Assembly (NCBI GenBank): GCA_902517175.1
Contig: CABYBM010000006.1
Location: forward strand, 17,501 to 50,175
Length of the DNA: 32,675 nucleotides
Origin: an uncultured Pelagibacteraceae bacterium
GTDB taxonomy: Bacteria > Pseudomonadota > Alphaproteobacteria > Pelagibacterales > Pelagibacteraceae
Direction: 5' to 3'
Positions 8,374-16,734 of the stretch are shown one piece after another. Within the stretch, counting starts at the first letter, position 1; every line of letters starts with the position of its first letter. The position numbers were made by a program, and so were the translations under genes. The notes beneath the pieces are model-generated. The model made no database searches. It saw only the letters and a list, made by a program, of their open reading frames with translations, and had not been told where the DNA came from.

Positions 8374-9675
8374 TTAACTTCTGTAGTCTGAATTAATTTC
8401 TATATATTTTTTGGTTAAATCCATCGTGTAGGCAGTAAAATCTTTTTTTCCCGTGTAAACTTCAACATTGATTTCAATATTTTCCTTTTTCATATATTTG
8501 GATACCACCTCTTCATTATAATTTTGGTGCAACTTCCCATCTTGGACTATTTTTAAGTTTCCAAAATTTATACAAAGTTTTTTTAGATTAATTTTCGGTC
8601 CAGCTTTACCAATTGCCATTATTACTCTTCCCCAATTTGGATCCTCTCCAGCAATTGCAGTTTTAACTAAGGGTGAGTTTCCTATTGAAAAAGCTATTTT
8701 TCTTGCATCTAATTCATTTTTACATTTTGACACGTTTATAGAAACAAATTTTGATGCTCCCTCACCATCTGCAACAACTCTTTTGGCTAAACTTAATAGA
8801 ACATTATTTAAAGCTTTATCAAAATTTTTAAGTTTGTTTTCATTTACATTTTTTACCTTTGAATTATTGATTTTGTTGGTAGCAAAAATAGTAACCATAT
8901 CATTTGTACTAGTATCCCCATCACAAGAAATGGCGTTAAAAGTGTTAAAGATATTTTTTTTTAATAATTTACTTAAAATATCATTAGATAAGCTCGCATC
9001 TGTAAAAATATAAGCTAAAGTTGTCGCCATGTTGGGGTGTATCATGCCAGAACCTTTAGCAATCCCGTAAATTTTAACTTTCTCGCTTCCTATATTGCAC
9101 TCTTCCATTGAAATTTTTGGCTTAGTATCAGTCGTCATTATTCCAAGAGCAGCTTTCATCCAAATAAATTTATTTTGTGTGTATCGAATTTTATTAATTA
9201 AATTAGGTATTTGATGAGATATTTTTTCAAATGGAAACTTTTCTCCTATTGTTCCTGTGCAGCCAAATAGAATGTCTTTTGGATTAATTTTTTTTGGTAT
9301 TTCCTCGTCTTGTTTTTGTTTCTCTGTCAAATTCTTTGACACTATATCTGCTAATTTTTTTAAACTTTCATATCCTTGTTTACCCGTAAGTGCGTTTGCA
9401 TTTCTAGTGTTAACAATTAAAGAAAATACTTTTTTAGTTTTTTTATTTAAGTTCCATTTAATATTTTCAGAAACTATTTTAGACTGTGTGTATAATGAAG
9501 CGTGATTTGCACCATCTCTGAAATAAAACATTGATAAATCATCTCTACCATTTTTATATAAATTTGCGCTTAGTACTGAAATTGATAGACCATCAATATG
9601 ATCTAAGTCTTGAAAATCAATCATTTTGGTATTTTTTGATTGTGAAGATAAAAAATTTGTTAAATTAATTCCCAT
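8374..9675 (-). CDS. argJ: Glutamate N-acetyltransferase / amino-acid acetyltransferase
   Basis: ArgJ moves the acetyl group from N-acetylornithine to glutamate in the recycling arginine pathway; some members also use acetyl-CoA. The 433-residue precursor cleaves itself at an A-T bond, and here M-A-T-T-L-A-Y places that bond at A217/T218, with T218 as the new nucleophile. The G-C-T-G-T-I-G segment (138-144) fits the oxyanion-hole region. Finding argJ means that argF and argD elsewhere in this window probably serve an acetyl-recycling pathway yielding free ornithine. It diverges from secA. Confidence 0.96.
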   Translation of the reverse strand: MGINLTNFLSSQSKNTKMIDFQDLDHIDGLSISVLSANLYKNGRDDLSMFYFRDGANHASLYTQSKIVSENIKWNLNKKTKKVFSLIVNTRNANALTGKQGYESLKKLADIVSKNLTEKQKQDEEIPKKINPKDILFGCTGTIGEKFPFEKISHQIPNLINKIRYTQNKFIWMKAALGIMTTDTKPKISMEECNIGSEKVKIYGIAKGSGMIHPNMATTLAYIFTDASLSNDILSKLLKKNIFNTFNAISCDGDTSTNDMVTIFATNKINNSKVKNVNENKLKNFDKALNNVLLSLAKRVVADGEGASKFVSINVSKCKNELDARKIAFSIGNSPLVKTAIAGEDPNWGRVIMAIGKAGPKINLKKLCINFGNLKIVQDGKLHQNYNEEVVSKYMKKENIEINVEVYTGKKDFTAYTMDLTKKYIEINSDYRS

Positions 9676-9740
9676 GTTGTTTAAATTATTTATTTAATAC
9701 ATATATTAAACATAATATTTAAAGAATAAATCAAATAGTC

Positions 9741-12284
9741 ATGTTTAATCCATTAAATCTAATCTCCAAATTTATTAAATCTAGCAACCAAAAGGAGCTT
9801 GATAGAGTCAACAAGATTGTTGAAAAAATTAATTCGCTAGAGGAAAAATTTATAAATTTAGATGATACAGATTTTCCTAAAAAAACTTTAGAGCTTAAAG
9901 ATCTAATTAAGAGTGGAAAATCTTTAAATGATATTATGCCTGAAGCTTTTGCTCTTGTAAGAGAAGCATCAAAAAGAACTCGAAAAGAGAGACATTTTAA
10001 TGTTCAGTTAATTGGTGGTGTAGTTCTGCATGAAGGTAAAATAGCCGAGATGAGAACAGGTGAAGGAAAAACTTTAACAATCACGTTGGCAGCTTATTTA
10101 AATGCACTTGATGAAAAAGGAGTTCATATAGTTACTGTTAATGATTATTTAGCAAAAAGAGACTCAATAGAAATGGGAATAATTTATAATTTTCTTGGGT
10201 TAACTTCGGGGTTTATAAATAATGACCAAAGCGACGAGGAACGTAAAAAAAATTATAACTGCGACATAACCTATGCAACAAATAGTGAATTAGGATTCGA
10301 TTATCTTCGGGATAATATGAAATTTTTACAAAATGAGATGGTTCAAAGAGAACATTCATTTTCAATTGTTGATGAAATAGACTCCTGTTTAATTGACGAA
10401 GCAAGAACGCCTTTAGTAATATCTGGATCAGCTGATGATAAGACAGCTCAGTATTTAGCAATTGATAAACTAATAAAAATTTTAAATAATAAAGATTTTG
10501 AAATTGACGAAAAAGAAAAAAGTATTCTTTTAACAAACGATGGAATTAATAATGTTGAAAAACTTTTTTCAAATGCTGGAATTTTAAAAAATGATAATTT
10601 TTATGATCCAGAAAACCTTCATTTAGTTCATCATGTTAATCAAGCTTTAAGAGCAAATCATTTATTTGAGAAGGGAAAGGACTATATTGTAAAAGATGGG
10701 AGTTTAAAAATAATTGATGAATTAACAGGTAGAATTCTTGAAGGTAGACGATTTGGAGATGGTTTACATCAAGCACTTGAAGCAAAAGAAAAAATTGATA
10801 TTCAAGCAGAAAATCAAACCTTAGCTTCAATCACTTATCAAAATTATTTTAAACTTTATAAAAAGATAGCAGGTTGCACTGGTACTGCTTTAACTGAGTC
10901 TGCAGAGTTCTTTGAAATATATGATTTAGCAGTTGTAGTAATTCCTACTAATAAAGAAATGATTAGAAAAGATTTTAATGATTTAATATTTAGAACTGAA
11001 AAAGAAAAAAATAATGCAATTATCAATAAAATTATAGAACGTAATGAACTTGGCCAACCAATATTAGTTTTTACATCAAGTATCAATAAATCTGAGGTTT
11101 ATTCAGATTTATTAAATAAAAAAAATATTAAACATGTGGTTCTTAATGCCAAAAATCATGAAAATGAGGCTGAAATTATAGCTAATGCAGGTAAAGAAAA
11201 ATCTTTGATTATCACCACCAGTATTTCTGGACGTGGTGTTGATATCCAACTTGGAGGAAAAAAAGGATCTATTCCTGATGAGCAGCTCAAAATTGACAAA
11301 GATAAAATAAAGTCTTTAGGTGGCTTGTTTGTAATTGGCACAGAAAGAATGGAGTCTAGAAGAGTTGATAATCAAGCAAGAGGTAGATCAGGAAGGCAGG
11401 GAGATGAAGGAAGTTCAGTATTTTATGTAAGTTTAGAGGATGACTTAATGAGAATTTTTGGTTCTGAGTCCATGAATAATATGCTTGAAAAGTTAGGACT
11501 TAAAGATGGAGAGAGTATAGATCATCCTTGGATCAATAAAGCATTAGAAAGAGCACAGCAAAAGGTAGAAGCAAGGAATTTTGACATTAGAAAAACCTTA
11601 ATTAAATTTGATAATGTGCTGAATGATCAAAGACATGTTGTTTTTTCTCAAAGAAAAAATGCAATGAGTAGTGGGGATATTTTTGGTTATTCTGATGAAT
11701 TTCTAAAAGAGATAATTGAAGACTTAATCAAACTAAAAATTCAAAAACTTTCAAATCCTAAGAGCACAGAATTTAGTAGCAGAATTAAGCAAATACTGGG
11801 AAAAAGTTTCACAGATCAAGAGTTTGAGGAATTAATCTCGTCTAAAGATAAAGAGGTTAAAGAAAAAATACATTCAAAATTTAATGAGATAAGAAATGAA
11901 AGAATTAAAATTCTTGGAGAAGATTATGCAAAAGATATTGAAAAAAGAATTTTTCTACAATCAATTGATTTAAATTGGAAATCTCACATTCAATATTTAG
12001 AACAATTAAGACAAGTTGTTGGTTTAAGGTCTTATGGTCAAAGGGATCCTCTAGTTGAATATAAAAAAGAAGCTTTTGATTTATTTTCGAACCTCTTAGA
12101 AAAACTAAAATTAGACTATGTTACAATCTTGATGAATCTAAAAGTTGTTACAGAACAAACTAAAAAAGAAGATAATAATACTGAGATTTTGCCTCAAAAA
12201 AATCAAACCAAAAAAATGGGAAGAAATGAACCATGTTTTTGTGGCTCAGGTAAAAAATTTAAACACTGTCACGGTGCTTTATAA
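9741..12284 (+). CDS. secA: Preprotein translocase ATPase SecA
   Basis: SecA drives unfolded proteins through the SecYEG channel by ATP hydrolysis. The 847-residue protein has Walker A M-R-T-G-E-G-K-T (104-111) and Walker B D-E-I-D (211-214). It also has the second nucleotide-binding domain with G-R-G-V-D-I and the arginine finger region G-R-S-G-R-Q-G-D. The C-terminal zinc site C-x-C-x8-C-H is complete (C832, C834, C843, H844), so SecB/lipid binding is expected to be retained. Length is slightly below the E. coli 901. The gene ends 2 bases before the end of accA on the opposite strand. Confidence 0.99.
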   Translation: MFNPLNLISKFIKSSNQKELDRVNKIVEKINSLEEKFINLDDTDFPKKTLELKDLIKSGKSLNDIMPEAFALVREASKRTRKERHFNVQLIGGVVLHEGKIAEMRTGEGKTLTITLAAYLNALDEKGVHIVTVNDYLAKRDSIEMGIIYNFLGLTSGFINNDQSDEERKKNYNCDITYATNSELGFDYLRDNMKFLQNEMVQREHSFSIVDEIDSCLIDEARTPLVISGSADDKTAQYLAIDKLIKILNNKDFEIDEKEKSILLTNDGINNVEKLFSNAGILKNDNFYDPENLHLVHHVNQALRANHLFEKGKDYIVKDGSLKIIDELTGRILEGRRFGDGLHQALEAKEKIDIQAENQTLASITYQNYFKLYKKIAGCTGTALTESAEFFEIYDLAVVVIPTNKEMIRKDFNDLIFRTEKEKNNAIINKIIERNELGQPILVFTSSINKSEVYSDLLNKKNIKHVVLNAKNHENEAEIIANAGKEKSLIITTSISGRGVDIQLGGKKGSIPDEQLKIDKDKIKSLGGLFVIGTERMESRRVDNQARGRSGRQGDEGSSVFYVSLEDDLMRIFGSESMNNMLEKLGLKDGESIDHPWINKALERAQQKVEARNFDIRKTLIKFDNVLNDQRHVVFSQRKNAMSSGDIFGYSDEFLKEIIEDLIKLKIQKLSNPKSTEFSSRIKQILGKSFTDQEFEELISSKDKEVKEKIHSKFNEIRNERIKILGEDYAKDIEKRIFLQSIDLNWKSHIQYLEQLRQVVGLRSYGQRDPLVEYKKEAFDLFSNLLEKLKLDYVTILMNLKVVTEQTKKEDNNTEILPQKNQTKKMGRNEPCFCGSGKKFKHCHGAL

Positions 12285-12286
12285 TT

Positions 12287-13381
12287 TTAAATTAATAAAA
12301 AAATCAAACCTAATAAAATAACACTTATACCAATACCAATTTGTATTTTTTTTGATTTTAAAATATTTTCAAATTTATTTTTTTTGACACTTAATGAACT
12401 TAAATCTTCTGTTGTACTAATAAATCCATCATTCCTTCCAATCTTTAAAAACTTATTTTTTCTTTCATTTGCTATCTCCTCTGGAGATAATTCTTTGAAG
12501 TAATCTAAATTTTGTGTGATAGAAGTTTTTAAGTTTTCAAGCATCGTATCTCTATCTCGATGAGCACCGCCCAAAGGCTCAGGAATAATTTCGTCGATAA
12601 CTTTTAATTTCAATAAGTCTTTTGCTGAGAGTTTCATTGCTTTTGCAGCGTCGAGCATTTTCTTTGGGTCTCTCCAAAGAATAGTTGCGCATCCTTCGGG
12701 AGATATAACTGAATAGATCGCGTTCTCAAACATTATAACTTTATTTGAAGATGCTAGAGCGATTGCTCCTCCAGAACCGCCCTCACCAATTATTATTGCA
12801 ATTGTTGGGACCTTAAGTTCCATGCAACATTCTATTGATTTTGCAATTGCTTCTGCTTGACCTCTTTCCTCTGCGCCAACACCTGGATACGCACCTGGAG
12901 TGTCTATAAAGGAAATTATTGGAATATTAAATTTGTTTGCCAAATTCATTAATCGAATTGTTTTTCTATATCCCTCAGGTCTCATCATTCCAAAGTTTCT
13001 CTCGATTCTACTGTCTAAATCCTCTCCTTTTTCCTGTCCAATAACTAAAACTGAATTTCCTTTAAATTTTGCAAAACCAGTTAAAACTGATTTATCTTCA
13101 CCATAATGACGATCACCAGACAACGAAATAAAATCTTGAAATAAATTGTCTATAAAAAATTTAGATTTTGGTCTATCCTCATGTCTTGCAACCATGGTTG
13201 TTTGCCATGGATCTAAATTTGAGTAAATATTTTTTAGTTTTTCATCTAACTCTGCTTGAGTGCTAGATATTTTTTGAGTATCAACTTCTGATAGTCCTTC
13301 TTGATTATATGGATCCTTTAATTTTTCTATTTCATTTTCAAGATTTTTAATTTCATTTTCAAAATTAAGGTAATTTTTCAT
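12287..13381 (-). CDS. accA: Acetyl-CoA carboxylase carboxyltransferase alpha subunit with C-terminal membrane helix
   Basis: AccA and AccD transfer the carboxyl group from biotin to acetyl-CoA, making malonyl-CoA for fatty acids. Residues 1 to about 318 are an ordinary AccA: the oxyanion loop G-E-G-G-S-G-G-A (199-206), the F-I-D-T-P-G-A-Y-P motif (158-166) and the C-terminal F-L-K-I-G-R. The E. coli protein ends at 319 residues. Here about 45 more residues follow: a polar linker (319-345) and a 19-residue hydrophobic stretch (346-364: I-Q-I-G-I-G-I-S-V-I-L-L-G-L-I-F-L-L-I) that ends the protein. The frame is open throughout. The tail predicts a membrane-anchored subunit, which is unusual. 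The identification of the core is secure; the role of the tail is inference. Confidence 0.96.
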   Translation of the reverse strand: MKNYLNFENEIKNLENEIEKLKDPYNQEGLSEVDTQKISSTQAELDEKLKNIYSNLDPWQTTMVARHEDRPKSKFFIDNLFQDFISLSGDRHYGEDKSVLTGFAKFKGNSVLVIGQEKGEDLDSRIERNFGMMRPEGYRKTIRLMNLANKFNIPIISFIDTPGAYPGVGAEERGQAEAIAKSIECCMELKVPTIAIIIGEGGSGGAIALASSNKVIMFENAIYSVISPEGCATILWRDPKKMLDAAKAMKLSAKDLLKLKVIDEIIPEPLGGAHRDRDTMLENLKTSITQNLDYFKELSPEEIANERKNKFLKIGRNDGFISTTEDLSSLSVKKNKFENILKSKKIQIGIGISVILLGLIFLLI

Positions 13382-13405
13382 GATTTAGTTATATCGGATA
13401 GTTAA

Positions 13406-13434
13406 ATTATAAAAAAGGCCATAAAATGATGAAT
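13406..13434 (-). promoter_or_regulatory. Putative accA promoter
   Basis: The minus strand has a perfect -10 TATAAT (13411-13406). Seventeen bases upstream is a weak -35-like TTCATC. Transcription would start about 18 bases before the accA ATG at 13381. Confidence 0.45.
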
Positions 13435-13458
13435 TATTTTAATGTTAATTGTTATTAA

Positions 13459-13486
13459 TTGACTAAATAATTTTAACAGATAAAAA
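13459..13486 (+). promoter_or_regulatory. Putative promoter of the glcB riboswitch transcript
   Basis: TTGACT (13459-13464) is followed after 16 bases by TAAAAA (13481-13486). The start would be near 13493, at the first base of the P1 stem of aptamer 1. The -35 is good, the -10 is weak. Confidence 0.4.
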
Positions 13487-13492
13487 CCCATT

Positions 13493-13652
13493 ATCGGGAG
13501 AGACTAAACATTTTTTAGCGCCGAAGGAGCAACCACCCCGGAAACTCTCAGGCAAAAGGACCGATGTAGGCATAACACTCTGGAAAGAGATTAAATTCCG
13601 CCGAAGGAGCAAAACTCTCAGGCAAAAATACAGATGGGGTCACGAAAGTGCT
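13493..13652 (+). promoter_or_regulatory. Tandem glycine riboswitch upstream of malate synthase
   Basis: Two glycine aptamers stand in tandem. Each contains the hallmark GCCGAAGGAGCAA (13521-13533 and 13600-13612) and the later AACTCTCAGGCAAAA (13543-13557 and 13613-13627). Aptamer 1 is closed by ATCGG/CCGAT (13493-13497 with 13561-13565) and has GAGAG/CTCTC inside (13498-13502 with 13545-13549). Aptamer 2 starts with TCTGG at 13579 and ends with CAGA near 13634. No terminator hairpin with a U tract follows, and the glcB ATG is at 13653, so control is likely at translation initiation. A GNRA-type mini-hairpin CAC-GAAA-GTG lies at 13641-13650. A glycine riboswitch on malate synthase is established for SAR11. 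Confidence 0.95.
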
Positions 13653-15815
13653 ATGCAAGAAAAATACATAAATATTAAAAGTTTGAAAGTATCGAGTTAT
13701 CTTGTTCAGTTTGTTAAGGATGAGTTACTTAAAGAAACAGAGATATCACCAGAAAATTTTTGGACAGGTTTCGAAAAAACTGTAAATGAATTAGCACCTA
13801 AAAATAGAGAATTAATAAGCATTAGAAAAGATTTACAGAGCAAAATTGATGATTGGCATATCAAAAACAAGGGATCAGAATTCAATTTTGATGAGTATAA
13901 AAAATTTTTAATTGAAATAGGCTATTTAAAAAATGAAGGACCTGATTTTCAAATTGAAACAAAAGATGTTGATGACGAGATAGCAAAAATTGCAGGACCT
14001 CAATTGGTAGTTCCAGTTATGAACGCAAGATATGCTCTGAATGCTGCAAATGCTAGATGGATGAGTTTATATGATAGTCTATACGGAACTGATATTATTG
14101 AGCAATCAGAAGATAGTGTTTCAGAGAGATATGACCCACTAAGAGGTGAAATGGTTATTAAGTATGGGAGAGATTTTTTAGACAAATATTTTCCATTGAA
14201 AGATTTAAGCTGGAAAAAAATAACAAGCTTTGCCGTAAAAGATGGAAAGTTAAAAATTCTTAAAGGTGCTGATTTAGTTAGCTTGATAGATGTAGATAAA
14301 TTTATTGGTCATAGAGGCGAAAGTGATAATCCTTCTGCAATTATTTTAAGAAATAATAATTTGCATATTGAAATTTTAAAAGACTCTAGAGCGTTTGCTG
14401 CTCAACAAGACCATGCAGGTATAAGCGATATAATAGTAGAGTCTGCAGTATCAACTATTTGTGATAATGAAGACAGTGTAGCAGCAGTTGACTCAGAAGA
14501 TAAAATTATTTGTTACAGAAATTGGCTAGGTTTAATGCGTGGAGATCTAAAGTCAAAATTTGAAAAGGATGGAAAATTATATGAGAGAAAGCTAAATCCA
14601 AATAGAAGTTATATTTCTAAGGATGGTAAGGGTTTAAAATTACATGGCAGAAGCCTTCTGCTTGTGAGGAATGTTGGACATTTAATGACAAACCCATCCA
14701 TTATTTTACATGATGGAAATGAAGTGCCAGAAGGTATTTTAGATGCATTTATAACGACAGCTGCAGCACTCCATGATTTAAAGAAAAAAAATAATTCAAG
14801 AACTGGATCTGTATATATCGTTAAACCTAAAATGCATGGACCAGATGAAACAGCATTTACAGATTTAATTTTTTCAAAAGTAGAAGAAGTTTTAGGATTA
14901 AAAAAATATACATGCAAAATAGGAATAATGGATGAAGAAAGAAGAACATCTTCTAATTTGAAAGAGTGTATTAGGTCCTTAAAAAATAGAGTATTTTTTA
15001 TAAATACGGGATTTTTAGATAGAACTGGTGATGAAATGCATACATCAATGATGGCAGGACCTATGATTAAAAAGGGAGAAATGAAGTCATCAAAATGGAT
15101 TACAGCTTATGAAAATAGAAATGTGGATATTGGATTAAAATGTGGTTTTTCTGGTAAAGCTCAAATTGGTAAAGGTATGTGGGCTATGCCTGACAAAATG
15201 AAAGATATGATGGAACAAAAAACAGGCCATTTAAAAGCTGGTGCAAATTGTGCTTGGGTGCCATCTCCAACTGCTGCTGCCCTTCATGCCCTACATTATC
15301 ATGAAATAAATATTTTTGATGAACAGAAAAAAATTTTAAATAGGGATCAAGCAGAACTTGAAGATCTTCTAACAATACCGGTAGCAGATAGAACTAATTG
15401 GTCTGTTGAAGAAATAAATAATGAAATAAGTAATTCAGCCCAAACATTACTTGGATATGTGGTGAGATGGGTTGACCAAGGAATAGGTTGTTCTAAAGTT
15501 CCAGACATTAACAATGTAGGTCTAATGGAAGATAGAGCAACTTTAAGAATTTCCTCACAACATATTGCAAACTGGATACATCATGGAATTACCACAGAAA
15601 TTCAAGTAACAGAAATTATGAAAGAAATGGCAAAAATTGTTGATGATCAAAATAAGAATGACTCTGAATATGTCAAAATGAGTGATGACTTCGGAAACTC
15701 AATAGCTTTCAATACCGCATGTGACTTAGTATTCAAAGGTAAACAGCAGCCCTCTGGATATACTGAACCATTATTACATATTAATAGATTAAAAAAAAAA
15801 TCTAATCTGAATTAG
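13653..15815 (+). CDS. glcB: Malate synthase G
   Basis: The enzyme condenses glyoxylate with acetyl-CoA to malate, feeding two-carbon units into central metabolism. The 720-residue length is that of isoform G (E. coli 723). Visible motifs include L-L-L-V-R-N-V-G-H-L-M-T with R339 equivalent to the catalytic arginine, the metal region G-I-M-D-E-E-R-R-T (424-432), F-I-N-T-G-F-L-D-R-T-G-D-E-M-H-T, and L-M-E-D-R-A-T-L-R-I-S-S-Q-H, which should carry the catalytic aspartate. The chosen ATG directly abuts the riboswitch. In SAR11, glycine availability is tied to this enzyme through the riboswitch and glyoxylate metabolism. The gene's last 14 bases overlap recR on the opposite strand. Confidence 0.98.
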   Translation: MQEKYINIKSLKVSSYLVQFVKDELLKETEISPENFWTGFEKTVNELAPKNRELISIRKDLQSKIDDWHIKNKGSEFNFDEYKKFLIEIGYLKNEGPDFQIETKDVDDEIAKIAGPQLVVPVMNARYALNAANARWMSLYDSLYGTDIIEQSEDSVSERYDPLRGEMVIKYGRDFLDKYFPLKDLSWKKITSFAVKDGKLKILKGADLVSLIDVDKFIGHRGESDNPSAIILRNNNLHIEILKDSRAFAAQQDHAGISDIIVESAVSTICDNEDSVAAVDSEDKIICYRNWLGLMRGDLKSKFEKDGKLYERKLNPNRSYISKDGKGLKLHGRSLLLVRNVGHLMTNPSIILHDGNEVPEGILDAFITTAAALHDLKKKNNSRTGSVYIVKPKMHGPDETAFTDLIFSKVEEVLGLKKYTCKIGIMDEERRTSSNLKECIRSLKNRVFFINTGFLDRTGDEMHTSMMAGPMIKKGEMKSSKWITAYENRNVDIGLKCGFSGKAQIGKGMWAMPDKMKDMMEQKTGHLKAGANCAWVPSPTAAALHALHYHEINIFDEQKKILNRDQAELEDLLTIPVADRTNWSVEEINNEISNSAQTLLGYVVRWVDQGIGCSKVPDINNVGLMEDRATLRISSQHIANWIHHGITTEIQVTEIMKEMAKIVDDQNKNDSEYVKMSDDFGNSIAFNTACDLVFKGKQQPSGYTEPLLHINRLKKKSNLN

Positions 15816-16413
15816 AAATTAAATTTGAACGGTTTTTAAAAGCTGAAAATAAAGTTCCATCATCCAAACTTTCTATTTCGCCACCAACAGGTAATCCTTG
15901 TGCTAACTTTGTAATTTTTACATCTAAATTTTTTAGACTATCTTGAACGTAATATGCAGTTGTCTGTCCTTCGACTGTTGCACTTGTTGCTAATATTACC
16001 TCTTCAATTTTTTCTTTATTTACTCTCTCGACTAAAGAGTCTACTAGAAGATCCTCTTTTCGTTGGCCTACTGACGAAATAGTTCCACCTAATATATGAA
16101 AATAACCTTGAAAAATATTTGAATTTTCAATTGACCATTGATCAGCAATGTCTTCAACTACACAAATTTTGGAATACTTATTTTTTGTATTCTCACAATT
16201 AACGCATCCGCTCAAATTAGACTTTAGTGATCCACATGAATTGCATCTGATTACATTTTTGTAAACCTGAGCCAAAGTGTTTGCCATTGGTTTCACTAAT
16301 TCATCTCTATTATTAATTAGTTTAAGAACAATTCGTTTTGCAGATTTTGGACCTAAGCCAGGCAACCTAGATATTAATTTTATTAATTCTTCAATCTCAC
16401 TAATATTCTGCAT
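15802..16413 (-). CDS. recR: Recombination mediator protein RecR
   Basis: RecR acts with RecO (and RecF) to load RecA on SSB-coated single-stranded DNA. The 203-residue protein has an N-terminal helix-hairpin-helix (L-P-G-L-G-P-K-S-A-K-R, 17-27), a four-cysteine zinc finger (C57, C60, C70, C73) and a Toprim domain starting at I-C-V-V-E-D (83-88). Length and motifs are standard. It follows ybaB by 3 bases in the conserved order dnaX-ybaB-recR. Its end overlaps glcB by 14 bases, tail to tail. Confidence 0.98.
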   Translation of the reverse strand: MQNISEIEELIKLISRLPGLGPKSAKRIVLKLINNRDELVKPMANTLAQVYKNVIRCNSCGSLKSNLSGCVNCENTKNKYSKICVVEDIADQWSIENSNIFQGYFHILGGTISSVGQRKEDLLVDSLVERVNKEKIEEVILATSATVEGQTTAYYVQDSLKNLDVKITKLAQGLPVGGEIESLDDGTLFSAFKNRSNLISNSD

Positions 16414-16416
16414 CTA

Positions 16417-16734
16417 TTATAAGGGCCATTTAAAGCCTGGTATACCAAATCCACCGGTAGCTTTTGAAATTTCTTCAGAAGTCTTCGATTTTAACAGTGC
16501 TTTAGCGTTATTGTGTGCGGCAACAATTAAATCTTCAATAATAGCTTTGTCTTCTTTCACAATTTCATCAGATAATTTTATTGTTTGCATTTCACCTTCA
16601 CCATCAAGAGTTATTGTTACAGAATTAGAGCCAGAAACGCCCTCTACTCTTATTTCCTTAATTTTCTGCTGGCTTTCTTTCATTTTTGCTTCAAGCTCTT
16701 TAGCTTTATCTAAAATCTTACTGAAATCAGTCAT
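16417..16734 (-). CDS. ybaB: YbaB/EbfC family nucleoid-associated protein
   Basis: This small DNA-binding protein is encoded between dnaX and recR, as in many bacteria. The chosen ATG at 16734 gives 105 residues (M-T-D-F-S-K-I-L). An in-frame ATG at 16746 would add four residues (M-R-V-K). The first start fits the usual length better, and both overlap the dnaX stop, which suggests coupling. The protein has the family's N-terminal amphipathic helix rich in K, E, Q and M, and ends with G-F-G-I-P-G-F-K-W-P, matching the conserved P-G-F-K-M-P ending. Confidence 0.93.
   Translation of the reverse strand: MTDFSKILDKAKELEAKMKESQQKIKEIRVEGVSGSNSVTITLDGEGEMQTIKLSDEIVKEDKAIIEDLIVAAHNNAKALLKSKTSEEISKATGGFGIPGFKWPL

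Noticed and set aside
12287..12427. The AccA tail as a frameshift or assembly artefact
   Set aside because: The frame is unbroken, and the tail has an organised linker plus a clean 19-residue helix ending at a stop 2 bases from secA, so I report it as real but untested.
13521..13627. Two near-identical direct repeats with a spacer, like a short CRISPR or repeat element
   Set aside because: The repeats are the conserved cores of the two glycine riboswitch aptamers.
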